DNA from: Candidatus Aenigmatarchaeota archaeon
GTDB lineage: Archaea; Aenigmatarchaeota; Aenigmatarchaeia; Aenigmatarchaeales; SZUA-1535
Assembly: GCA_015521535.1 (NCBI GenBank)
Contig: WAOA01000016.1
Location: forward strand, 1-15,341
Reading direction: 5' to 3'
Length of the DNA: 15,341 nt
The notes below the pieces were generated by a model that saw only the letters and a list, made by a program, of their open reading frames with translations, did no database searches and was not told the origin of the DNA. This document shows, in pieces, positions 6,854-12,603 of this stretch. Both the position numbers and the translations under genes were made by a program. The number at the start of each line of letters is the position of its first letter. Position 1 is the first letter of the stretch.

Positions 6854-7561
6854 TTATCTATATAATAAACTTAAATAATTAAAACTCTCCAAAATTTGAA
6901 TAATAGTAAAAATAAAAGGGAAAAGAATTATCGATATTAAAAACATAAGAATCAAAATCGCTTTTTTATCCCTTCTTTCTTTAAATCCTATATAAATTCC
7001 AGCAATAACTCCACCTAAATGTGCAGCATAAGATATTTCGGTAGAGCCGCCTGAAAATGTGTAGTAAATAAAGTATAAGAAATTGGAAAGCGTATAAATT
7101 ATTGCTATAAGAAAAAGAGGGAGCGGTATAAGATATGGATACATAATGAATTCGAAAGGTTTAACAACCATTGCAGCGCCCATTAGACCGAAGATACCGC
7201 CGGAAGCGCCGACAGTTGGAATATCAAACGGATAAAGACCGATAAATGAAAGTGTTAGAATAAATAATTCTCCGACGAAAGAGGAAAAAAAGAATATAAA
7301 AAGCATTTTTTTAGTGCCCAATTTCTCTTCTATAGCATTGCCGAAGAAGAAAAGTGCTATAACGTTCATTGTAAGATGCTCCGGCGACGCGTGGAGAAAA
7401 ATAGAAGAAATCAGAGTCCACCATTTTCCTTCAAAAAGGTTTTTTGCAGAAAAACCGTAGTTGTAAAACATTTCTTGATATCTGTAAAATAATATTTCTA
7501 ATAGGAATACAGAAAGAATGGAAAAAATTAAAAAGTTTGTTCCAGAAATTCTCTTCATCAT
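6854..7561 (-). CDS. Rhomboid family intramembrane serine protease
   Basis: A 235-residue polytopic membrane protease cleaving substrates within the membrane. Rhomboid signatures are WWTLISSIFLHASPEHLTMN (L1 loop and second helix), the catalytic GASGGIFG with S120, and AAHLGGVIAGIYIG with H181, giving the Ser-His dyad. About six core helices are present, plus one more hydrophobic helix at the C-terminus (about 201-222). The start is one of two adjacent ATG codons. The gene lies nine bases after the upstream membrane-coiled-coil gene and six bases before dph2, so all three are probably one transcript. The substrate is unknown. Confidence 0.93.
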   Translation of the reverse strand: MMKRISGTNFLIFSILSVFLLEILFYRYQEMFYNYGFSAKNLFEGKWWTLISSIFLHASPEHLTMNVIALFFFGNAIEEKLGTKKMLFIFFFSSFVGELFILTLSFIGLYPFDIPTVGASGGIFGLMGAAMVVKPFEFIMYPYLIPLPLFLIAIIYTLSNFLYFIYYTFSGGSTEISYAAHLGGVIAGIYIGFKERRDKKAILILMFLISIILFPFIFTIIQILESFNYLSLLYR

Positions 7562-7570
7562 ATTAAAAAC

Positions 7571-8047
7571 CTATTGTCTTTCTTTTTCTTCAAGTTCTAT
7601 TTTTGCCTCTATATCGATTATTTCCTTTTCTATGTCTTTTAAAAGCTCCTTGAATATTTGTTCGTCTATTCTTCTTTTATAGAATCTCTCCTTCAAAAGT
7701 TCAGATTTTTTTTCAAGAAACTTTTTTTTCTCTTGGAGAGTCCCTATTATAAGATATTTTTCGGATTTATACACAGATTTCGCCGCTTTAAGCATAAGAA
7801 GAAATGCTGTTATAGAGGATAATGAAAGAATTATGGAAAATATTTCAATCTTACCGAAAATTCCGTATGTACCGAATTCTATTACGAGAAGTGTGAAAAA
7901 CGAAACTGAGTAGAATATATATTCTAAGGATTTTTTAAAAGTTCCTTGATAAGTCCTGAGGAATTTATAAAGATAGAAGCAAGAAAAAACACCGAGAGTG
8001 GTGCCGATTCCCACCAAAATATAAATTATAATTTGAGTATCAACCAT
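7571..8047 (-). CDS. Unrecognised membrane protein with C-terminal coiled coil
   Basis: I do not recognise this 158-residue protein. It has three hydrophobic segments (about 5-29, 42-63 and 68-86), and a long charged C-terminal helix (about 98-158) rich in K and E with heptad-like hydrophobics, probably a cytoplasmic coiled coil. It has no cysteine pair, nucleotide-binding motif or catalytic motif. It is the first gene of a unit with rhomboid and dph2 (nine-base spacing to rhomboid), so it could be a rhomboid partner or substrate; that is a guess from position only. The TATA box at 8070-8078 is centred about 27 bases upstream of the ATG, implying a leaderless transcript. Confidence 0.75.
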   Translation of the reverse strand: MVDTQIIIYILVGIGTTLGVFSCFYLYKFLRTYQGTFKKSLEYIFYSVSFFTLLVIEFGTYGIFGKIEIFSIILSLSSITAFLLMLKAAKSVYKSEKYLIIGTLQEKKKFLEKKSELLKERFYKRRIDEQIFKELLKDIEKEIIDIEAKIELEEKERQ

Positions 8048-8069
8048 AAATTTGATTTTATCATAATCC

Positions 8070-8078
8070 TATTTAAGA
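8070..8078. promoter_or_regulatory. Shared TATA box for two divergent genes
   Basis: TATTTAAGA on the plus strand, TCTTAAATA on the minus strand. The centre lies about 27-28 bases from both the minus-strand ATG at 8047 and the plus-strand ATG at 8102. One near-symmetric TBP site could thus drive two leaderless transcripts in opposite directions, with TFB recognition flanks deciding the balance. Confidence 0.55.
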
Positions 8079-8101
8079 TTAACTAGTAATTATATCAACT
8101 T

Positions 8102-9385
8102 ATGAAAGTGTTATTGGTTAATCCAAAATTTCCTTATAAAGGAAGGGATAAGTTTCCGATAGGTCTTGGATATATTGCTTCGGTATTAAGAAATTACTGT
8201 GAAGTCGAAATAGCGGACGAAAACATAGGAATAGACGCTATAGAATATGTGAAAAAGTATAAACCCGATATTGTAGGTATAACATCAACCACGCCTTCAT
8301 TTGGCCGAGCAAAAGAAATAGGCAATTTTTGCAATGAAAGGGAAATAAAGGTAATTGCTGGCGGTGTGCACGCTACTTTTTGTCCGGAAGATGCTCTGGA
8401 ATTCGCGGAAATAGTAGTAAGGGGTGAAGGAGAAAAAACGATAGAAGAGATATTTTCTGGTAAAGAGTTGAATAAAATACTGGGGATAAGTTATAAAGAA
8501 GATGGAAAAACGATTTCCACACCACTTAGAGAGCATGTAAGAGATATAGATATTTTACCGATACCGTCTTATGACCTTTTTCCTTTAGAAGAGTATAAAA
8601 TGATGAGTATTGTCACGAGTAGGGGATGTTTCTACAATTGCTCTTATTGCTGTGCCACCCGCTTTTGGGGATGTAAAGTAAGGTTTCACTCTGTCGAAAG
8701 AGTTGTAACGGAATTCGAACTGATTCATGATCTTGGTTTCAAGTATGTAAAAATACATGACTCAACATTCACTCTGAACAAGAAGCGCGTAATGAAAATA
8801 TGCGATGAACTCGTAAAACGCGAAATAGATATTTCATGGTCATGTGAAACAAGAGCAGATTACCTTGACAAAGAATTACTTGAAAAAATGAAAATGGCAG
8901 GATGCTCGCTAATATGCATGGGTATAGACAGCGCTGACGAAAAAGTTTTGAAAATGAACAGGAGATTTTTCAATCTTTCCTACGCAGAGGGAATTTTCAA
9001 ATTATGCAGAAAAATAGGAATAAAAACAAGAGCATATGTTGTTTTCGGATTAGAAGGCGAGACAGAAGAGAGCGTTAAGAAAACAATAGAATATATTAAA
9101 AGAATAAATCCGGACCAAATAATGCTCTCTCTTGCTACTGCTTATCCAGGGACAGAGCTTTTTAACGGAAATTTAATAGAAATGTCCGATTCATGGGCTG
9201 CGAAATTCGAAGGCCACGGAAGAGGAGCAAAATTATATTTACCTAGAACTTTGGCTATTGAAGAGTATAAAAAGTTAGCGGAATTTATATGGAAAGAGAT
9301 TAAAAATCTGAAAATAACAAAAAATAGGGTGAGTAAATATGACAGAAATAAGGGAAATAAACTATCTTGCAGAAAGTGTATATAA
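8102..9385 (+). CDS. B12-binding domain radical SAM protein
   Basis: A 427-residue enzyme of the large cobalamin-binding radical SAM group that includes BchE and the P-methylases. The N-terminal Rossmann-like B12 domain (about 1-140) shows VNPKFPY, PDIVGITSTTP and IAGGVHATF but not the classical DxHxxG. The radical SAM core carries the [4Fe-4S] motif C176-x3-C180-x2-C183 (SRGCFYNCSYC), then KIHDSTFTL, SCETRADYLD and CMGIDSADEKVL. The C-terminal region is short. Such enzymes do methylations or ring chemistry on unactivated carbons; the substrate here is unknown. The last 47 bases overlap the next gene in another frame, a sign of coupling. The cobO gene at 11594 could supply adenosylcobalamin, but methylcobalamin is the usual cofactor of this class. 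Confidence 0.88.
   Translation: MKVLLVNPKFPYKGRDKFPIGLGYIASVLRNYCEVEIADENIGIDAIEYVKKYKPDIVGITSTTPSFGRAKEIGNFCNEREIKVIAGGVHATFCPEDALEFAEIVVRGEGEKTIEEIFSGKELNKILGISYKEDGKTISTPLREHVRDIDILPIPSYDLFPLEEYKMMSIVTSRGCFYNCSYCCATRFWGCKVRFHSVERVVTEFELIHDLGFKYVKIHDSTFTLNKKRVMKICDELVKREIDISWSCETRADYLDKELLEKMKMAGCSLICMGIDSADEKVLKMNRRFFNLSYAEGIFKLCRKIGIKTRAYVVFGLEGETEESVKKTIEYIKRINPDQIMLSLATAYPGTELFNGNLIEMSDSWAAKFEGHGRGAKLYLPRTLAIEEYKKLAEFIWKEIKNLKITKNRVSKYDRNKGNKLSCRKCI
9327..9332 (+). promoter_or_regulatory. Shine-Dalgarno site GGGTGA deciding the start at 9339
   Basis: GGGTGA sits six bases before the ATG at 9339, inside the end of the radical SAM gene. It complements the TCACC of the archaeal 16S 3' end. 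It supports real internal initiation and so the 47-base gene overlap. Confidence 0.6.
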
Positions 9386-9923
9386 TTTTATGGCTCATGG
9401 AAACGTGAACTATACGGAAATAGATTCTGATGTATTGGGCTTTCTTTGTGGTTGCGGCTCCGAGTTAAAAATAAGAGCATATAGAAAAGATGGAGAAATG
9501 ATTTGGAATAGTGAATGTGAAGAATGTAAAATGGTATACCAAGAAATTTATAAACCATGGCGCGGATATTCCTGCGAGGAACTCGATTTCGGGAAAAGGT
9601 ATTCGTTCTGCGAAGAACATAAAATACATTTCCAGATAGTACCAAAAGAAGAACTTCAAAAGATTATATTACAGATAGATAGTGGCGGCGTCGAATTAAG
9701 GTTTTCAGATGCAGAAAAAATGAAAACACTTTTTGAAACTTCGCTAAGTCCTATTAAAGGACATACTCTATACTATATTTTATCCCGGGCAGAAATGTTT
9801 GGCGGTAATTTTAAAGATGTTAATGAAATGTACATTTCTATAACTCCGTATCAGCGCGCTTCCTATGGTATTTTGTTTCTTGACAAAGATGTGGAAAGGT
9901 TAATGATAATCGATAACTATTGA
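9339..9923 (+). CDS. Unrecognised Cys-rich protein coupled to the radical SAM gene
   Basis: I do not recognise this 194-residue protein. Its N-terminal half has a zinc-ribbon-like arrangement: CGC (C37, C39) and CEEC (C60, C63), with further cysteines at C79 and C91 and HKIHF after the last. This suggests one metal site, possibly two. The C-terminal half (about 100-194) is a mixed alpha/beta region without known motifs. It starts within the radical SAM gene behind a clear Shine-Dalgarno site, so the two are made together. It could be a partner or substrate of the radical SAM enzyme, which is inference from coupling only. Its stop lies about 50 bases before rps12, which has its own TATA box. 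Confidence 0.78.
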   Translation: MTEIREINYLAESVYNFMAHGNVNYTEIDSDVLGFLCGCGSELKIRAYRKDGEMIWNSECEECKMVYQEIYKPWRGYSCEELDFGKRYSFCEEHKIHFQIVPKEELQKIILQIDSGGVELRFSDAEKMKTLFETSLSPIKGHTLYYILSRAEMFGGNFKDVNEMYISITPYQRASYGILFLDKDVERLMIIDNY

Positions 9924-9932
9924 TGCGAAAGA

Positions 9933-9942
9933 TTTAAAAATA
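9933..9942 (+). promoter_or_regulatory. TATA box of the rps12 operon
   Basis: TTTAAAAATA, with purine-rich GCGAAAGA directly upstream as a likely TFB recognition element. The centre lies about 38 bases from the rps12 ATG, so this message would have a leader of about a dozen bases. This fits the Shine-Dalgarno site at 9965-9970, in contrast to the leaderless genes elsewhere in the window. Confidence 0.55.
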
Positions 9943-9964
9943 CTTAGATAGAAAGAAATTTATC

Positions 9965-9970
9965 AGGTGA
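9965..9970 (+). promoter_or_regulatory. Shine-Dalgarno site AGGTGA of rps12
   Basis: AGGTGA lies five bases before the ATG at 9976. Because it contains the GTG at 9967, that earlier in-frame GTG is best read as part of the ribosome-binding site and not as the start. Confidence 0.65.
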
Positions 9971-9975
9971 ATACT

Positions 9976-10389
9976 ATGCCAGGCGAATTTGCGGCAAGAA
10001 AATTGAAGCAGAGAAGGAAGAAATTTAGATGGAAAGATGTTCATTACGCTAGGCGTGTTTTGGGTCTTAAAGAGAAGCACGATCCTTTAGAAGGCGCGCC
10101 GCAGGCAAAGGGAATTGTAATAGCGAAAAGAGGTATAGAGCAAAAACAACCGTCTTCGGGCGTAATAAAAGCTGTCAGAGTCCAACTGCTTAAAAACGGT
10201 AAGGAAATTACCGCCTTCGTTCCTGGTGATGGGACTATAAACTTAATAAAAGAGCATGACGAAGTAGTTGTCGAGGGACTCGGTGGAGCACAAGGCGGTC
10301 CGATTGGTACAATGTGGGGTGTTAGATGGAAAGTTATAAAAGTCGGTGGAAAGTCTTTAAAAGCACTTGTAAAACAGGCGAAAAAGTGA
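9976..10389 (+). CDS. rps12: Small ribosomal subunit protein uS12, with altered decoding loops
   Basis: A 137-residue protein of the 30S decoding centre. Family features are AARKLKQRRKKFRW at the N-terminus, AKGIVIAKRGIEQKQP, VRVQLLKNGKEITAFVPGDG, EHDEVVVEGLGG and GVRWKVIKV. Two conserved loops are altered. The universal PNSA loop reads PSSG (59-62), followed by VIK where archaea usually have IRK. The loop normally ending in D-[IL]-P-G-V-R reads TMWGVR (112-117), so the conserved Asp and Pro are Thr and Trp. The frame is intact and the rest is well conserved, so it is probably functional. I start at ATG 9976 because MPGEFAARKL matches the family and AGGTGA lies just upstream. The usual EF2/EF1A neighbours are absent. 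Confidence 0.95.
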   Translation: MPGEFAARKLKQRRKKFRWKDVHYARRVLGLKEKHDPLEGAPQAKGIVIAKRGIEQKQPSSGVIKAVRVQLLKNGKEITAFVPGDGTINLIKEHDEVVVEGLGGAQGGPIGTMWGVRWKVIKVGGKSLKALVKQAKK

Positions 10390-10395
10390 TGATAG

Positions 10396-10995
10396 ATGGC
10401 TGGTGATATAAAAATATTCGGGCGATGGGATACGAACATAGAAGTAAACGATCCTGGATTAAAAAGATATATCGCTCTTACTCCTTTTTTAGTTCCTAAA
10501 TCCCGCGGCAGATACAGGGCGCCTTTTCATAAATCAAAAATGCATATCGTAGAGCGATTGATAGCAAAAATAATGGTTCCTGGACATAGAGGAAGAAAGC
10601 ATCTTCTTACTTCCGAGCATTGTTGCGGACAGTGGTATAAAGCATATAAAATAGTTAAAGAAGCGTTTGAGACGATAGAAAAAGTCACGAAGAAAAATCC
10701 GATAGAGGTTTTTGTAAGAGCACTTGAAAACGCTGCTTTGAGAGAGGAGTTAACATCTTTTCAGGTAGGAGGTATAATAGTTAGAAAAGCCGTAATAACC
10801 AGCCCGCAAAGAAGAATAGATGTTGCGCTTCGTTTAATGGTTCAAGGCGCTTATCAAAAGGCACACCGCAATCCAAAAGGCTTTGCTGCTTGCTTGGCAG
10901 AAGAGATTCTTGCCGCGTATCAAGGCAATTCCCAGAATTCTTATGCCCTTCGCGAAAAAGAAAGAATAGAACGCGAAGCTGCTGGTGCGAGATAA
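10396..10995 (+). CDS. rps7: Small ribosomal subunit protein uS7, archaeal type
   Basis: A 199-residue head protein of the 30S subunit that binds the 3' domain of 16S rRNA near the exit site. Archaeal-type features are the N-terminal KIFGRWDTNIEVNDPGLKRY extension, HIVERLIAKIM, AYKIVKEAFETIEK, PIEVFVRALENAALREE (the usual Pro of AAPREE is Leu), GGIIVRKAV, SPQRRIDVALR and the ending SYALREKERIEREAAGAR. It lies six bases after the rps12 stop, with a GTGAT overlapping that stop as a possible ribosome-binding site. Its TAA directly abuts the ATG of the next gene. The archaeal order rps12-rps7 is kept but the elongation-factor genes do not follow. Confidence 0.96.
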   Translation: MAGDIKIFGRWDTNIEVNDPGLKRYIALTPFLVPKSRGRYRAPFHKSKMHIVERLIAKIMVPGHRGRKHLLTSEHCCGQWYKAYKIVKEAFETIEKVTKKNPIEVFVRALENAALREELTSFQVGGIIVRKAVITSPQRRIDVALRLMVQGAYQKAHRNPKGFAACLAEEILAAYQGNSQNSYALREKERIEREAAGAR

Positions 10996-11586
10996 ATGGA
11001 AGTGTATTTTGTCACATCAAATAATGGAAAGGTTGAAACTATTTCTTCTGCCCTAGAAAAATACGGGATAAAAATTATTCATATTAATAAAAACATAGAA
11101 GAAAAAAGGAGTGAAAACCTAGAAGATGTAACTATAGATAAAGTTATGAAAGCATATAAAATTACTGGAGAAAAACCGACAATCGCTATAGATTCTGGAC
11201 TTTTTATCCTTTCTCTGAACGGATTTCCTGGAACGTTTACGAATTACGCGATAAAAACTATAGGTGTGGAAGGAATATTAAAACTCGTGGAGGAGAAGAG
11301 TAGAGAATGTTATTTTGAGCAGTGTTTAGGATACATGGATAACCAATTAAAAACTCCTGTGGTTTTTTCACATAAAGTATATGGGGTGATATCTGAACCC
11401 AAAGGTGGAATAAAAGAATGGAACTGGTCTCCTCTCCATCTCATATTCAAACCTCGAATAGGTGAAGAGATATGCGAAAAGACGCTTGCGGAAATGGATT
11501 TTGAAGAGTGGGAAGAAATTAAAAGCAAGATTTATGAAAATAATTCATATGAAAAATTTGCAAACTGGTTAAAAGCGAATAGATGA
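10996..11586 (+). CDS. Divergent Ham1/RdgB-like non-canonical purine NTP pyrophosphatase
   Basis: A 196-residue Ham1/RdgB-like protein, a family that hydrolyses ITP, XTP and dITP to monophosphates to clean the nucleotide pool. Matching parts are TSNNGK (7-12), AIDSGLFILSLNGFPGTFTNY (64-84, written in the family as EDSG...NGFPG), TIGVEGILKL, ECYFEQCLGY and TLAEM near the end. Odd points are that the base-binding G-[FWY]-x-[YW]-D motif reads WNWSPLHLIF, and the C-terminal SHR that contacts the base reads NNSYEKF. Specificity may thus differ or activity be low. The ATG follows the rps7 TAA with no gap, with GGTG eight bases upstream, so it is co-transcribed with the ribosomal genes. It converges on cobO with seven bases between. 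Confidence 0.85.
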   Translation: MEVYFVTSNNGKVETISSALEKYGIKIIHINKNIEEKRSENLEDVTIDKVMKAYKITGEKPTIAIDSGLFILSLNGFPGTFTNYAIKTIGVEGILKLVEEKSRECYFEQCLGYMDNQLKTPVVFSHKVYGVISEPKGGIKEWNWSPLHLIFKPRIGEEICEKTLAEMDFEEWEEIKSKIYENNSYEKFANWLKANR

Positions 11587-11593
11587 AAGCCGA

Positions 11594-12097
11594 TTAATAT
11601 TCAAAACCTTTACTCGCTTTTCTTTTCGGAAAGTCGTGTTTTATTTCGCGAAACTCGGTAACTATATCCGCTATATTTTCAATTTTTTTATGTTTCCCTC
11701 TTCCAGTAAGAATTATAATACCTTTTTTAATACTTTCCAAAAATTCTAATACTTCTTTCTGCGTTAAAAGTCCTAATTTTATGACAACGTTTATTTCATC
11801 CAAAACCAACAAAAAAGGTTTTTCTTTTTCGAAAACCTCTTTTGCGAATCGTAAAGCACTTTTTGCTCTTTCCTTATCTTTTTCACTTGGTTTAAATACA
11901 AATTTCTTTGTTCCGAAATCATAGATTTTCACTTTATTTCCAGAGATTTTTTCGATAACATCTTCTCCACTTTTTCTTCCCTTTAAAAATTTTATTATTA
12001 CGCACTTTTTTCCTTGACCCAAAGCACGAAGCACATGCCCGAATGCCGCCGAGGTCTTACCTTCTCCGTTTCCTGTATACACAACTACAAGTTTCAT
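11594..12097 (-). CDS. cobO: ATP:corrinoid adenosyltransferase (CobO/CobA/BtuR family)
   Basis: A 167-residue cytoplasmic enzyme transferring adenosyl from ATP to cob(I)alamin or its precursors, giving adenosylcobalamin. It has a P-loop GNGEGKTS (9-16), where the ATP binds in the reverse sense typical of CobA; a FLLVLDEIN block (95-103, with D100-E101); and LTGRGKH, IADIVTEFREIKHDF and KGFEY near the end, all family hallmarks. It lies 15 bases after the stop of the SemiSWEET pseudogene and thus downstream of nrdJ on the same strand. Class II ribonucleotide reductase uses the product as cofactor, so the grouping makes metabolic sense. With the MITE now between them, expression from the nrdJ promoter may be affected; only a weak AT-rich box lies 25 bases upstream. 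Confidence 0.93.
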   Translation of the reverse strand: MKLVVVYTGNGEGKTSAAFGHVLRALGQGKKCVIIKFLKGRKSGEDVIEKISGNKVKIYDFGTKKFVFKPSEKDKERAKSALRFAKEVFEKEKPFLLVLDEINVVIKLGLLTQKEVLEFLESIKKGIIILTGRGKHKKIENIADIVTEFREIKHDFPKRKASKGFEY

Positions 12098-12112
12098 AAA
12101 TTATTTTTGGTT

Positions 12113-12599
12113 TTAGGAGTAAATAATGATTCCGGTAATGACGAGGATCCCGTCCGGATAAGAGCGCTAAAGAACATTTATGCACAACACTATGAGAATT
12201 AGAAAATTTATTAACGCCAAAACCCTTTGAAAGGGCGGTTTACGCTTAATAGAGTATTATACTGTAATAATTTTCTTATCCGGACAGCATCATGACGAGA
12301 ATGTTGGTAAACAACCACAGAGAAGATGAAACAATAATTGGTTTCTCTTTATGCACTATTCCATATAATATCATGGAATATTGAGAAAAACGTATAAACA
12401 CCAAGTAAGGAGTGATAGACCTGAAACATTTTTTCTAAATATATTTTCATTATTTGAGGTGTGTTTGTTAACGGCCCTATAACCGCTATGAAAAAAATTG
12501 CTTTATCCAGAAATCTTATAAAGGGATTGGGATGAGGATATTTTTCATATTTTTGATGGATTTTTTTCTTTTATGGAGATGATGAACAGCGTGAAACAT
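12113..12599 (-). pseudogene. SemiSWEET (PQ-loop) sugar transporter pseudogene split by a MITE
   Basis: Decayed gene starting at ATG 12599, four bases after the nrdJ stop, and ending at TAA 12113-12115. Three one-base losses in homopolymers shift the frame: the T7 run at 12561-12567, the T6 run at 12429-12434 and the A5 run at 12386-12390 (plus-strand bases). Adding one base to each and removing the MITE with one target copy (154 bases) gives an unbroken 111-residue protein. It has family words: HLHKRKKIHQKYEKYPHP, RFLDK, GPLTNTPQIMKI with the PQ motif at 48-49, NVSGLSLLTW, ILYGIVHKEKPI and NILVITGIIIY. Three membrane helices are expected, functioning as a homodimer in sugar export or import. 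Contraction errors in sequencing could mimic the shifts, but not the insertion. Confidence 0.85.
12146..12291. mobile_element. MITE-like element (146 bp) with 8-bp target duplication, copy B
   Basis: The ends are inverted repeats: left GATCCCGTCCGGATAAG (12146-12162), and right, read on the other strand, GATGCTGTCCGGATAAG (12275-12291); 15 of 17 positions match. The octamer ATGACGAG stands directly outside both ends (12138-12145 and 12292-12299), a target-site duplication. The element lies in the SemiSWEET pseudogene; its removal restores a continuous C-terminal reading frame, which proves the borders. Inside are a CCCTTTGAAAGGG hairpin and a near-palindrome ATTACAGTATAAT on the minus strand. 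No transposase is encoded. Eight-base duplications occur in several IS families, so I do not name a parent. Confidence 0.88.
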
Positions 12600-12603
12600 G
12601 TAA

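Noticed and set aside
9967..9975. GTG at 9967 as the rps12 start
   Set aside because: It lies within the AGGTGA ribosome-binding site, and the ATG at 9976 gives the family N-terminus.
357..12292. The perfect 17-nt inverted repeat at 357-373 and 12276-12292 as ends of a 12-kb transposon carrying the whole cluster
   Set aside because: Each copy pairs locally with its own partner about 145 bp away, and the content between is core archaeal genes. Two small elements explain it better.
12357..12380. TATTCCAT/ATGGAATA 8-bp hairpin as a regulatory element
   Set aside because: It lies within the pseudogene coding region and is explained by coding sequence plus AT-rich composition.
12500..12575. A small RNA gene on the plus strand (CTTATAAAGG as TATA box, T-run at 12561 as terminator)
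   Set aside because: These bases are explained as the antisense of SemiSWEET coding sequence (PFIRF and the KRKK run).
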